In this document: piece after piece, positions 1 to 14,861 of the stretch | Layout: each line of letters begins with the position of its first letter | Position numbering within the stretch: the stretch's first letter is position 1 | Source: Sporobolomyces roseus | Lineage: Eukaryota > Basidiomycota > Microbotryomycetes > Sporidiobolales > Sporidiobolaceae | Assembly (NCBI GenBank): GCA_016617785.1 | Contig: JADILM010000008.1 | Location: 62,001-126,000, forward strand | DNA: 64,000 nucleotides | Direction of reading: 5' to 3' | Made by a program: the position numbers and the translations under genes | The notes under the pieces: generated by a model | What the model saw: only the letters and a program-made list of their open reading frames with translations | Databases searched by the model: none | What the model was told of the DNA's origin: nothing

Positions 1-215
1 ATGGGGAGAATGGACATTTTATCATTAGTACTTGCAAATTTTTCATCGATTTCTTCTGATTTCTCTCTTTCAGCATACTTAAGAGCACTCGAGAGTAAGA
101 GCGAGAAGTACTTCGTGAATTATTCGGGAACTAGCTAGTGCTACAAGACAAGAGAAGGGAATGAAAATGATAAAGTTATGACTGAATAGACTGAGATAAG
201 CTCGTTGTGTTCCGT

Positions 216-1179
216 CTACTCTCCTCCTCCTCCATCGTCACCTCCCATATCACCTCCATCATTTCCATCATTGTATCCGCTGTGAAAAGGGAGAGTGAAT
301 CGTCAGTCTCGCGTTGATTCGGACGATAGAAAGTGAAAACTCACTCTTGATAAGCGTCGTTTTGCGAATCTGCCATCATTCCTCCGAGTAACATACCTCC
401 CATCAAACCTCCTCCCATCATGAGAGCCTGCATGAGGATGGAGCCAATGAGTCAGCTCAGTCGCAGGGAGAGTCATCGAGAGATCATCGACATACGGGAT
501 TCATTCCACCTCCTCTGCCTCCTCCTCCCATCATTCCTCCGCCTCCACCCATCATCGGTCTTCCTCCATATCCTCCTCCTCCCATCATCGGTTGCTGTCC
601 ATACATTCCCTGTTGAGGCTGACCATACATCGGTTGACCACCGTAACCCTGTTGTTGATGATACCTCTGTTGCTGACCGCCTGCACCTCCCGAATTCAAT
701 TTATCCTTGATCTTTCCAAAAATGCCCTTCTTTCCCGAACTCTCCGGTTGTGAATGTTGATAAGCTGGCTGTTGTTGCTGCTGTTGAAATTGTTGAGGTT
801 GCTCTTGATAAGTCGATTTCTCATTCTGATAACCATTCGAGGTTGAACCATAATTGTTCGAAGGAGGGGGAGCTCCTGGAGGTGGAGCGTATTCGCCTCT
901 AGAAGAGGATTGAGATTGTTGATATTGAGGATCATCTAAAGGATGAGTCCAGATTGATCGAGGGGGATTCGCACTCGTGTCTACCCAAAAGGTTCTATCG
1001 TGACTGTATTACACTCTCGAGGATCAGGTCAGTTCAGCGAGTTCCCTCGTGATTGAGAAGATGGTTCGATGACGCATTTCTTCAAGAGGAGAGGGGAAGG
1101 CAGAAACTCACGCTGAATCGTATTGTTCGACCCATCCAGCAGGTAATGGTCGTGAATCTTTATGATCGTTGTATGACAT
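216..1179 (-). CDS. WW-domain protein with Q/G/M-rich tail
   Basis: A WW domain at about residues 10-42 starts LPAGWVEQYDSA, is split by an intron, and continues TFWVDTSANPPRSIWTHPL, so both signature tryptophans are present. WW domains bind proline-rich peptides such as PPxY. A Q-rich stretch follows, then the short basic block KKGIFGKIKDKL, then a low-complexity tail of Gly, Met, Tyr and Gln repeats that ends in Asp/Gly. I place three introns: after codon 22 (donor GTGAGT near 1111), near 480-415, and near 342-282. The tail is open across these joins and ends at TAG (216-218). The start is the only ATG just ahead of the WW fold. The order WW, GIFGKIKDK and Gly-rich tail is one I associate with small fungal WW proteins of unknown role. 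Function beyond peptide binding is not known. Confidence 0.72.
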
Positions 1180-2008
1180 TTGTGCAAAGTCGAAGAGTGG
1201 TGAGCAAGTGAAGAGAGAAAGGGAGATAGATGTTGTGGGGGGATTTGTGGCGCTGGAGGACTTGGCTTGAAAGATTACACTTCTACTGTAAGGTAGAATA
1301 GAGTTGATTAGACTTCGATTATGATTTACTGCGAAACTTCGGAAGAGATGTCGGAAGAAGAGAACGATACCTTCTTTCGCAAGTCCCTCGACGACAACGC
1401 AACGATTTCATTCTTGAGAGCCGTAAGATCATTTCCAGCGTCGATATACATGATCCCTCGACAACTCAGTCACGAGCGCTTCGTGTGGCTCGCAAGAAAC
1501 GAGTTCTCAGCTTAACTTCGACTCCTTCGAGACCTGCTTGCGTGGCCAGGATCGAGCTCTGAGGCCTTCTTTGTGGAGTCAGGGAACAATAACGTCCATT
1601 GAATGAGATCGAGAGCAGTCTCAATCATCTCTTGTGCTGTACTACCAAATGAGCGTCGAAAATACAAAGTGTAACATTGATTTGACACCTGGTGCAGCGC
1701 TACACGGAGCCGACACCAGCGTAGCGATCCTCAATATCTCAGTATCGTCGATCAGACATCGTCTCAGGCCCGAGCAACTCTCAAAGCGACGCCAGAGCTA
1801 GACGAGGAGGTAAGACTGATATCTTCGCAAGTTTTGACGGTTTCCTCCCGGTCACGAACACCTTTCCGGTTCCCTCAACCACGAGCGCCGCAGTTGTACA
1901 TTATTGAGCAGTCACTGCCAAGATCAGACGCGAACCCGCCGAGAAGCGCGAAGACTCTCTGCGAAGTTTTTGGGCTCTCTTTCGCTCCCCCATTTCAGTC
2001 AATTCATC
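1180..2008. other. Intergenic, divergent promoter region
   Basis: About 830 bases lie between two divergently transcribed genes. Short open frames occur (for example 1321-1515 and 1834-2008) but have no recognisable domain or splice logic. I see no RNA gene or repeat. Confidence 0.4.
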
Positions 2009-3662
2009 ATGGCAACGAAGGTGAACTCTACTCAACCACCACCTCGACCTCCCAAGCCTATAGTCGTACCATTCCTACTCACCCTCGCCCTTTTCTGCCT
2101 CGTTGCGATCTTTACTCTCTCTCCTCCGACTCGACTCTTCCGCAAACCTCACAGACTCATCATCCGACCAATATCAACCTTACTCGGCCGTATTCCTTTG
2201 CCCTCAGCTTTCGACGCGCCTTCCAGCTTGGCAGTATCGATCAAATCCTACTCATCTTACGCAAATGATCAACAATTCGCATTGGATCGCAAGATACTCG
2301 CTTATGAACGTATGCCAGCTCGACACCGAAGGATAGGGAGTAAGCTGGGCTGGTCAAGTGTATTGGAGAAAGCAGAGGATGCGGTTGAATTGAATTCAAG
2401 GGTCACGGATGAACTCGCTGCGATTGGGTTGGAATTGGCTAGGAAGGAAGGAATACCTACTGGGTTCAATATGAAGATGAGGAAAGAGAGCGGGAGGGTA
2501 GTCGAGGTGCGAAACGAAGACTCTTCAACTCTCGCGAAAGTCGTTGGCAGCTAAATCTCACTCGCTTGTAATGCTATCTCGTCGATTCTGCAGACGCTTA
2601 AGCACTTTGTGAGAGATTGGAGTGAGGAAGGAAAAACGGAGAGAGACGCTTTGTTCCCTCCGATACTCGACGCTTTGAAAGGAGAATTCCCTTCGGCGGA
2701 CGACAAGCGAGTTCTCGTCCCAGGTTGCGGACTAGGTCGATTAGCTTACGAGATCGCTACACAAGGTACGTCGTCGAATGCTGTATCTGCTTAGACGTCG
2801 CTTACTTTACTCGCTTCAACCAGGTTTCGAAACGATCGGAAATGATTTCTCGCACTTCATGCATCTCGGCACTTCCCTCATCTTCTCCCGCATCTTCACT
2901 CGAGAGCAACATCAACTGAGCCCCTACATTCACTCGTTCTCCCATCAACGAAGTTCCGAGGACCTCCTTCGAACGGTTTCGTTTCCCGATGTTTTACCGA
3001 GGAAAGACCTCAAGCTCAAGTTTGAACAAGGAGACTTTCTGACTGCCTATAAAGATAGGGAGAGCTTCGATGCTATCGTTACGCTGTTCTTCATCGATAC
3101 TGTCAGTACTCGCTTCTTTTCGCCATTTCTTTAAACACGCTGACTTGTTGCGTTCTTTGAAAGGCCTCGAATCTCCTCAACTACTTTGAGATGATCTGGA
3201 GATTACTGAAACCTGGAGGAGTTTGGATCAACGAGGGTCCTCTGCTGTATTATGGAAATCCAGGAATGGAATTGCCGTGCGTTCCTGTCTTTCCCTCTCT
3301 TTCCGAAGCCCTCGAACTGATATGAGCCGGGATTCCCCGACGATACGCAGTCTCGAAGATGTGATTCGCGCTGCTGAACTGGTCGGCTTTGTGATCGAGA
3401 ACAGACAGTCTCTGAAGGAAGTTCGCTACACTGCAGATGAACGAGGTGAGTCGTTCCCTTTATGCTCAGACATGAACATCACCTGATTAAGATGTCTCTG
3501 CACGATCTAGGAATGTACACGTGAGCTCTCCGAGATCGATTGAATCGATTCGAGCTTTCTCGCTGACTCGTTTGTTTCCGTAGATTCGCATACGACGCTG
3601 AATTTTGGCTCGCTCGCAAACCATTAACGACTCCTTCAAATAGCAGAGGGAAAGTGGAGTAG
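2009..3662 (+). CDS. N2227/carnosine N-methyltransferase-like protein, membrane-anchored
   Basis: A SAM-dependent methyltransferase of the N2227 family (CARNMT1 relatives methylate histidine or carnosine). Visible family blocks are [12 protein letters not shown], the SAM loop [64 protein letters not shown] and the end FWLARKP. Introns fit at 2507-2593, 2766-2823 and 3102-3163, with three shorter ones between about 3277 and 3584, and all restore the family frame. The start at 2009 is preferred over an upstream in-frame ATG because of a good context and a compact N-terminus. Residues about 15-35 form a hydrophobic segment ([17 protein letters not shown]) that looks like a membrane anchor, which is not usual for the soluble family members I know. 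Substrate is inferred only. Confidence 0.85.
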
Positions 3663-3740
3663 CTTCTATGTATGCAATCTAGCAAAAGTAAAGGAGAAAA
3701 CAGTCACAGAAATCAAGGAGAACAACGAGGTCAAAGGATT

Positions 3741-4927
3741 CTAACAACCATCTAAGCTTCTGAAGGGCGGCTTATCCTCATCTGTCCTCCACTCGAACAT
3801 CGCAGCATCTTCCTCAGACACGAAGAGACGTGATCTATCAGGCGCATCTCCGTAGCAGACTACCCGGCGAACCCTGAAGGTTTCCCTCTCTTCACTGGCT
3901 AGCCGATCCCATCCCACTTGCTTGTACTTCCAGCAAGACGCCTGTCTGCGTTCCGACCATTCGAGTACGGTTGAGGAGCGAATGTGCAGTGATTCGAGGT
4001 CGAGTCCAGTCGTTTCCTCAAACAAGCACCAATGCAAGTCGCACTCGGCGAGATCGAGCGAAAGGTGCCGTAGATTGTTGTCATTCTGTAATTGGATGAA
4101 TAGTGGCTCGAAGGAGTCGTTCATTCTGGATTCGACAGAGAGAGCGAGGGTTTCCAATTGAGGGAGGAGCATGCTGGAGACGGCGGAAACGGAAACCCCG
4201 TACGCCACCAACGAGATCGAGAGGTGTCGAAGAGCGGGTAGAGAGTCTTGAGTGAAGAGGGGAGTGTCGCTAGAGGGAGAAGTGAGGGTGTTGAAGCCGT
4301 ACAGGACGAGTCGAAGAAGTGTTTCCGAACGAAGGTGCTGCCATTGCGGTCCTGGTGCTCGTAATGACTCGAATCTAGGATTGGAGACTGTATAGTTGGT
4401 GATGAGAGATTCGAGATCTGTGCATTCGACTGTCAGCCGAACAGGTCTCGACGAGGAGCTTCAAAGATGAACTGACGACGAAGAGCGCTGAAAGTTGTCG
4501 AGCTCAAAGGTTCCGATGCCTCGAGATACTCGAGTCTTTTCAGCTGATCCGGCTTCATATACCTCAAGATTTGATCCGGTTCGAGTCCGGGTCCGAGAGT
4601 GATCCCCAAAATTCTCGTTCCCTCGAAAATTCGTCGTCGAACGGTCGATGCAAGATAGCGCTTGATCTTCCAATCTTGGTTGAAGAATAGATAGCGGACC
4701 ATGAGACTCCTTGCGAGGGGGACCCATGACCGATGAACGAGACTGTAGAGGCAGAGGGTACGGTATCGTTTGACGCTTTGTGCGAAAGAGGAGAATGGCC
4801 AAGAAGGGAGGGAGAGTTCGAGGATGAGCAAGAGGGTTTCGGCGGGAAGGTAAGATACGCTCATCTTCTCGTCGGGGAGGGCCACGTCAGCGAACAGTGG
4901 AATCAACGGCGAGAACGAAAGGCTCAC
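3741..4927 (-). CDS. F-box-like protein, paralogue 1
   Basis: The N-terminus contains LPAETLLLILELSLPSW and then YSLVHRSWVPLAR, the pattern of a fungal F-box-like domain that recruits substrates to SCF ubiquitin ligases. The rest is leucine-rich (LRHLSISL, LETLALSV, LRHLSLDL, LESLHI), as in the irregular LRR-type tails of such proteins. One intron of about 55 nt near 4440-4385 (donor GTCAGT) joins the two long frames. It ends FEWRTDEDKPPF then a short tail, a signature shared with the next gene. The start at 4927 or the internal ATG at 4864 (MSVSYLP) are both possible, and the second sits directly ahead of the F-box. It lies tail-to-tail with the methyltransferase gene (78 bases apart). Confidence 0.7.
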
Positions 4928-5242
4928 GTTTTGGATCGCGATGAGCTCAAGCCTCAGGGTTTATAGTCCTTGAGCGCTTCACCAGGTCCTCCGAGGTGTA
5001 GGCGAATGAAAGCGGTATATGAGGAAGTGTGAAGGAGAGTAGAGGAAGGGGGAACAGCTCCCTCTGAACGAAACAAAACATCTCCGGATCGATTCCGCGG
5101 ACTTCGCGACCTTCTCCCTCGCAACGAGCTTACACTATTGACTACACTTCTGGTGACCACCTGTGAGTACTCGAGCAGATCAGTCATAAGAAGCTTTGAA
5201 GAGAAGAGACGAAACTCACTCCTCTTTCCGACCAAACCTAGC
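4928..5242. other. Spacer between tandem F-box paralogues
   Basis: About 315 bases, upstream of paralogue 1 and downstream of paralogue 2. I see only short shadow frames and no repeat. Confidence 0.4.
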
Positions 5243-6342
5243 TCATCCACTCCCATCGAAATCCTCAAAAGGAGGTCTATCGCTATCCGTCCTCCACTCC
5301 AGCGCCCTGATAATCTCCTCATCTAGTCCCAGTCCCTCACTTCCAGATTTACCGTAGGTAATGACTCTCTCCACTTCGAGGTAAACACTCTTGCCTCGAA
5401 CCGCTTTCGCAAGTTCTTCTCCTACGTTCTTGACCTGTTCCGGTAGTGAAGTAGTCGTCGCTGCTTCGGAGATGAAGGAGGTTGTAACGTGAAGGGTTTT
5501 GAGCTTTAGTCCTCGAGCGGCGATGAAGAGATGCTGAGCGGTTGACGAGTCGTCCAGTGCGAGTGAAAGATGACAGAGAGTGCTGATCTTAGGTAGGGAG
5601 GGGAAGATCTCGATCCAAGAATGCTTCATCCAATGATTCGATAGAGCGATACTTTCGAATCGAGCAGGCGAAACATGGAGAGGCGTCAAACGGGCACCGG
5701 GAAAGGTGTCGAGCGATATATGAGTGAGCGTCGGGGTGTCCCACAGCTAGAAGCCTCTACAGAGGAGCGAGTTTTCTCCGGCAACGATGAGTCGGCGCAA
5801 GCGAAGGAGACGGTGAGTCGATCCGTCGCCTTCGTGTTCGACTAACTGCGCCACCTTCACCGTTGTGAGAACTGGGAGCCAGAGTCATCAGCAACCTCCG
5901 CCTGACGGAACAGAAGGGACGATCACCACTCACAGGGGAATTTTTGAAGCATACCGTCCTGTAACTCTGCGCACTCGAGATACTGGATTTCTGACCACCT
6001 CCCGTCGTCGATCCACTCCATTGCTGCTCGGCAGCGACCATTAATGACTAGACTCAGAGTTTTGTAGAATCTGAAAGCATCGGATTTGAGAGCTGTGGAA
6101 AGGTTGTCGATCATTCTTCTCTGGTGTGCAATACTCGGCCGGTCGATTCGAAAGAAATACACGAAGACGTGGCGAGCGAGCTGTCGTCGGGCAAATTCGA
6201 GCCAGCTAGAATGAACCGTGGCGAATCTACGCAGAATCCCGTTTCGTTCGAGGTATTGGGAGTAATCGGCGAAAGGTGGTTCGGGTAAGGCGAGTTCTCG
6301 GATGATGAAGAGGAGTTCGGGAGGAAGAGTAGGGAGGGGCAT
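5243..6342 (-). pseudogene. F-box-like protein, paralogue 2, with in-frame TAG
   Basis: A tandem relative of the gene at 3741-4927. It starts MPLPTLPPELLFIIRELALP and has the same block ATVHSSWLEFARRQLARHVF, so the F-box-like part is intact. A roughly 70-nt intron (donor GTGAGTGG, near 5930) leads to LTTVKVAQLVEHEGDGSTH and LLRLRRLIVAGENSLL. Five codons later a TAG lies at 5747-5749 in the same frame. Beyond it the homology resumes at once (LWDTPTLTHISLDTF against LPALRHLSISL in paralogue 1) and runs to LEWRTDSDRPPFEDFDG, the shared C-terminal signature. No acceptable intron removes the stop. It is either a recent pseudogene, a truncated F-box protein, or a base-call error. Upstream in-frame ATGs exist, but the start at 6342 matches paralogue 1. 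Confidence 0.6.
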
Positions 6343-6734
6343 GCTGGATTGCAGTCTGGGTTCGAAGACGAGGTCAAGATAGGGAGTATGCGAAAAATGA
6401 GGAGTTTGACGAACCTGATGCTGAACGGTAGAGAATGAAGAGAGCGAGAGGAGTAGAGTTCGAGAGAGGAATTCTTTTATCGAGAAGTGGCACGGATCGC
6501 TGATGAGTTTACGAAGCGAAAAAGAGAGCTCGTGCGAAGAAAGGGAAATCACGAAGGGAACAGAATCCGCTCAATCCCCTTCGGTCCCGACACACGTGAA
6601 AGCGAGAGAGGATGTCGAGAGACGTTTGAAGCTGTTGAAACAAACCCGAGCGATAATGTTGTTGAACTGATTTCGTCGTTTCGTTCGTTCGTTTGCACAA
6701 CAAATTTTCATCCCACCCAATCCTAAATCGTAAT
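6343..6734. other. Intergenic region
   Basis: About 390 bases between the F-box paralogue start and the RVB1 stop, both on the minus strand. It should hold the F-box promoter and RVB1 3' end. No other element seen. Confidence 0.4.
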
Positions 6735-8517
<1,783 letters not shown>

Positions 8518-8840
8518 CCTTCTCTTGTGTCTAAGTGGTGTGAAGAGTGAGAAGATGAGGTGATAATTGGATATAATTGATGACCAAATCTATGAAATTC
8601 GACTAGTGAAAGTGCTGAAGGTGATTCCTCGCTCCCTCTTTTTACCCTTGGTATCGGACAAAAACTCTATCAACCGGTACGCTTTCACTCTCACCACACT
8701 CTAATCGTTACCCCTAGAGCTCACGCAACCCTCTCCCTCGTTGTCCTCACTCTCTCTCTTTCTCCTCCAACCTTTTTTATTTTTTTCCATCTCCTCAACT
8801 ACAACTCCTTTAGGTACCCGTCATTAGCCTTCAAAAGACT
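8518..8840. promoter_or_regulatory. Divergent RVB1 / IMPDH promoter with CT-rich tract
   Basis: A strong pyrimidine tract on the plus strand (about 8740-8815, runs of CT and T) precedes the IMPDH start. Tracts of this kind are common near transcription starts of highly expressed fungal genes. The bidirectional role is inferred from the gene layout. Confidence 0.45.
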
Positions 8841-11067
8841 ATGACTTTCCTAGACCCTTCCACTGCTCTAGAGCACCTCAAGACCTACTCTCGTGGGGAT
8901 GGTCTCTCCGTACGAGAATTGATGGATTCAACTAAACAAGGTGGTTTAACTTATAACGTAACGTCTTGACTCTCCTCTCGTCTCCTTTCCTCATTCCGTA
9001 CTCATTGAAAGCGTTATATAGGACTTCTTGGTTCTTCCCGGTCATATCGATTTCCCTGCTTCGGCAGTTTCGACAGAGTCAAGGGTTACCAAAAAGACTG
9101 TCCTCAAAACTCCTTTCCTTTCGTCACCTATGGATACCGTTACCGAGACTGAAATGGCTATCGCTATCGCTGTGCGTCGATTCTCGATGAACTATCTCGC
9201 GAACGATTAAAAAACTGATAGTTCCTCGTAAACTCGTCGTACAGCTCCTCGGAGGACTTGGTGTAATTCACCACAACTTGCCTCCTCAACTTCAGGCAGA
9301 GATGGTTCACGCCGTCAAGAAGTACGTTCTCCCCCTCTCGATTCCTCCGAATTCGAGCAGGAACTGATCTTTTTTCGTTTTCCCTCGTTTTCTTTCAGAT
9401 TCGAGAACGGTTTCATTACCGATCCTCTCTGCCTCAAGCCTACCAACACTGTCGCTGACGTATGGCAAATCAAGGACAAGCACGGTTTCTGTGGTATCCC
9501 CATTACCGGTTAGTCTTCATCATTAAATCTTTTCCCAAACTTTCCTCCCGAAGATTCCCCCTCTCCCTCTCCCCGACAATCGACAAAAAAGTGATGAGCA
9601 ACCCATCTATTTCCTTCGTTCTACCGAATTGAGTTTGATCACTCGTTTTCAACCATGTGGAGAAGCGAGTAACGTCTATTTTATGACACCTCTGATTTCC
9701 GTCGACCCAACCTATTCCTCCCTTTCGCAACTTGACCCGTTCGATGAGCAGCAGACTGACCTCAATCTGCTCCTCCAATAGAAAACGGTAAACTCGGATC
9801 GAAACTCCTCGGTATCGTCACTGGACGAGACATTCAATTCCGACCCGATTCTGCCACTCTCGAATCCGTCATGACTCAAGGATCCGACCTCGTCACTGCT
9901 CGTGCTGGAACCACCCTCGAACAAGCCAACACGATCCTCCGTGATTCGAAGAAGGGTAAACTCCCCATCGTCGATGAATCTGGAAGTCTCGTCGCTTTAC
10001 TCGCCCGATCCGATTTACTCAAGAACAAGGATTACCCTCTCGCCTCGAAACAACCCAACACGAAGCAACTCCTCTGTGCAGCAGCTATCGGTACTCGAGC
10101 ACCAGATCGTGATCGACTCCGTCTCCTCGTCGAAGCAGGTCTCGACGTAGTAGTCCTCGATTCATCCCAAGGAAACTCGGTATTCCAAATCGAAATGATT
10201 CAATGGATCAAAAAGGAGTTCCCAGATTTGGAAGTGATCGCTGGAAACGTCGTTACGAGGGATCAAGCTGCCGCATTAATCCATGCTGGTGCAGATGGAT
10301 TACGAGTTGGAATGGGTTCAGGTTCAATTTGTATCACTCAAGAAGTTACCGCAGTTGGTCGACCTCAAGCTACTGCCGTTTTCGCAGTAGCTGAATTCGC
10401 AAGACAATTCGGTGTACCCGTTATCGCCGATGGAGGTATTTCAAACGTTGGTCACATTGCTAAAGCACTCGCGTTGGGTGCTAGTGCAGTCATGATGGGT
10501 GGATTGTTGGCGGGTACTACTGAATCTCCTGGAGAGTTCTTTTACAACGAGGGAAAGAGGTTGAAGAAGTACCGTGGAATGGGTTCGATCGACGCTATGG
10601 ACGCTGGAACGGTCAAGGATCAAACTCTACCCGATCAAGTAGATAACGCTGCTACTTCTCGTTACTTCTCCGAAGGTGATGCCGTACGTGTCGCTCAAGT
10701 AAGTCTTGCTTCTCGTCTTCTCCCTTCTAGCCTTTGTACTGACTCTCTTTACCTCTTTCTCTCGTTTCTTCAGGGTGTAGCAGGTGCTGTTCAAGATAAA
10801 GGATCCCTCCGAAAATTCATTCCCTACCTTTTCGCCGGTCTCCAAGTACGTTTTCTTCCCTTCTCCCCCCCTCCACTTCCTTTACTAACCACCCCTTCTA
10901 CCACCTCGTAACAGCACTCTCTGCAAGACATGGGTACTCGATCAGTGTTCGAGATGCAAGAATGGGCCTTCTCGGGCAAACTTCGATTCGAACTTCGTAC
11001 TGCATCCGCACAAATCGAGGGAGGAGTACATGGTTTACATTCTTTCGAGAAACGTCTCTTCTCTTAG
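8841..11067 (+). CDS. Inosine-5'-monophosphate dehydrogenase
   Basis: IMPDH oxidises IMP to XMP with NAD+, the rate-limiting step of guanine nucleotide synthesis in the cytosol. The chain begins [20 protein letters not shown] and joins over several introns to [40 protein letters not shown], the CBS pair ([28 protein letters not shown]), [11 protein letters not shown] and [13 protein letters not shown]. The catalytic loop [20 protein letters not shown] carries the active-site Cys, followed by [23 protein letters not shown], the flap ([11 protein letters not shown]) and the end [15 protein letters not shown]. Introns lie near 8960-9022, 9168-9243, 9322-9400, 9509-9780, 10699-10774 and 10845-10914. 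The intron before ENGKLG is long for this window (about 270 nt). Catalytic residues appear intact. Confidence 0.96.
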
Positions 11068-11923
11068 ATTTTCTCTCCTTCCTTCACTTCTATAGTTTAC
11101 CTTGTTGTTCTGTTCATTTCCCCCTCTCTCTTATCTTTTCTATACGAGACTTCGCTTCTTTTTTTATCGTTCCTTTTCTTCCTTCAATCGGGTCTTCCCC
11201 CCTTCGTTTCTTATCAGAAGAGTTCTGGTATCTCGCGATCACTTGCATTAATGTATCCCTTCCTATTCTCTCGCGCTTTCTTGGGATGCGATCGAAACGA
11301 GAGTGACATTCGAGTGCGGAAAGTTTGACAGGAGAACGCTTCGTCTCTTTCCGGTTACGCTAAAAGATTCGAGATATCGACGACCGGCGACGCCGACTCA
11401 GGGAGGACGAACGCGTTACGCGAGAGAGAGAAGCCGGGGCGAGACGTCGAAGTTTCGAAGTTTGCGAAAGTCTAATGAATTGAATACGGTTGATCGAATA
11501 CGAATACGAAAAGTACAATCGGGGCAAGGTCGATGGGCGCTGAAAGTTCGGGTTTCGGTGTGCCTTCCCTACCTCGCCAAATTTGTAAGCTATAGCGCTA
11601 CTATCAACAATCCTGTACGACCATAAACCATCAAGCAGCAACCACCGACCACCAGGAGCTCTAGGGTTGAAGTTGGGAAAAGTTTAAAGGGAGGAAGCAC
11701 GGTCACAGCAGAGGGAATGAATCACTGTCAACAACAGCTAGGGGAGCGTGTAGGATAGGTTCAGTCGATTAGTTAGGGTTATTAAGAGCTAGTACTGCTG
11801 GTCAGGTCAGCAATAGAGTCTCAGTGAGTGAGGGATGCTGACCTTTTTTGATTGCCTCTCTTTCTCTCCCTCGATCACTTCAATCCCTCCTCTCGGCCTA
11901 CTTGTTGTCTCGATTAGTGAAAG
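11068..11923. other. Intergenic region upstream of uL2 gene
   Basis: About 856 bases. Plus-strand CT-rich stretches occur at 11050-11200 and just before the uL2 start (11860-11900). Open frames here (11303-11626 and others) show no domain. I see no RNA gene. Confidence 0.4.
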
Positions 11924-13270
11924 ATGGGACGTGGTATGTTTAGATTCCGCTTACTCTGAATCCCCTAGAGGCGTTATTGATCTCGAACTGATTTCACCTC
12001 TCATCTCTCTGCATAATCTCAACTTCATCTCCTCCTCGACTCGACTCTCCCTAATCCCCATCTCCCTACTTCTACGATAATCAGTCATCCGCAACCAGCG
12101 TAAATCCGGAGGAATCTTCCGAGCCCACACTCACCACCGTGTTGCTCCCGCCAAGCTCCGTGCCCTCGACTTTGCCGAGCGAAACGGTTACATCCGTGGA
12201 TTGGTCAAGGAGATCGTTCACGACCCCGGACGGTAAGTTTGGAGAGAGAAAATTGAACAGAGGAGGGGAAACTGATGATGGGATTTTTATGATGGGATTT
12301 ACAGTGGTGCTCCCCTCGCCCGTGTCGTCTTCCGTGACCCTTACCGTTACAAGATGAGGACCGAGACCTTCGTCGCCACTGAAGGTCTTTCCACCGGTGC
12401 TTTCGTCTTCTGCGGAAAGAAGGCTACCCTCGCCGTCGGAAACGTTCTCCCCCTCTCCCAACTCCCTGAAGGTACCATCGTCTGCAACGTCGAGGAGCAA
12501 CCCGGAGACCGAGGTGCCCTCGCCCGTACTTCCGGTAACTACGCTACCGTCATCGGACACGATGTCGACACTGGTCGCACTCGTATCCGTCTTCCTTCCG
12601 GAGCCAAGAAGTCGGTCAACGCTGATGCCCGTGCTACCATTGGTATCGTCGCTGGTGGTGGACGTATCGACAAGCCCATGCTCAAGGCTGGTCGTGCCTT
12701 CCACGCTGCTAAGGCCAAGAAGAACAACTTCCCCAAGACTCGTGGTGTTGCTATGAACCCGTTCGTCTCCCCACGCTTTCAGTCCTGGATCTCACAGCGT
12801 ACTAATCTCGTTCTCGTCCTCTCTCTAGCGTCGATCACCCGTTAGTCTACACTCCTTTCCCCTCAAATTCCCCCTCCTTCCCTCGATCTTCGACTTTCTT
12901 TCACCTTCTTCGTCGAGTGTTCATGATGAGGATTACGTTTACTGACTCTCGTTATTGTTCCCACACGATAGTCACGGAGGAGGTAACCACCAAGTGAGTT
13001 TTTCGACTGACCTTTCTCGAACCTATCTTCAAACGAATCACTAATCCGCTCTCTTTCTTTCCCTCTAGCACATTGGTAAAGCTTCTACTATCTCTCGCCA
13101 CGCTGTTTCTGGACAAAAGGTGAGTTTCCCCCCTTTCCTTTCCCCTCTCCATCCCGTTTGGCCCATCGAAAAAAAATGCTGAACTTTCATTTCACTCTTC
13201 CGATTAGGCCGGTCTCATCGCTGCTCGTCGTACTGGTCTCCTACGTGGTTCCGTCAAGACCAAGGAGTAA
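11924..13270 (+). CDS. RPL2: Large-subunit ribosomal protein uL2 (RPL2/RPL8)
   Basis: uL2 lies at the peptidyl-transferase centre of the cytosolic 60S subunit. A 10-nt first exon (ATG GGA CGT G) splices to 12085 to give [20 protein letters not shown]. The rest reads [73 protein letters not shown] and [19 protein letters not shown], then the hallmark [20 protein letters not shown] and a basic end. The [11 protein letters not shown] hallmark is built from two tiny exons: a 12-nt exon at 12829-12840 and a 22-nt exon at 12972-12993. Without them the frame and the invariant motif are lost. The intron donor at 12761 is GTTCGT. Seven exons in all, with TAA at 13268-13270. Full family length and no damage. 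Confidence 0.96.

Positions 13271-14861
<1,591 letters not shown>

Noticed and set aside
12081..12704. Minus-strand frame of 207 codons
   Set aside because: Antisense to uL2; its open state follows from the codon usage of the ribosomal protein gene.
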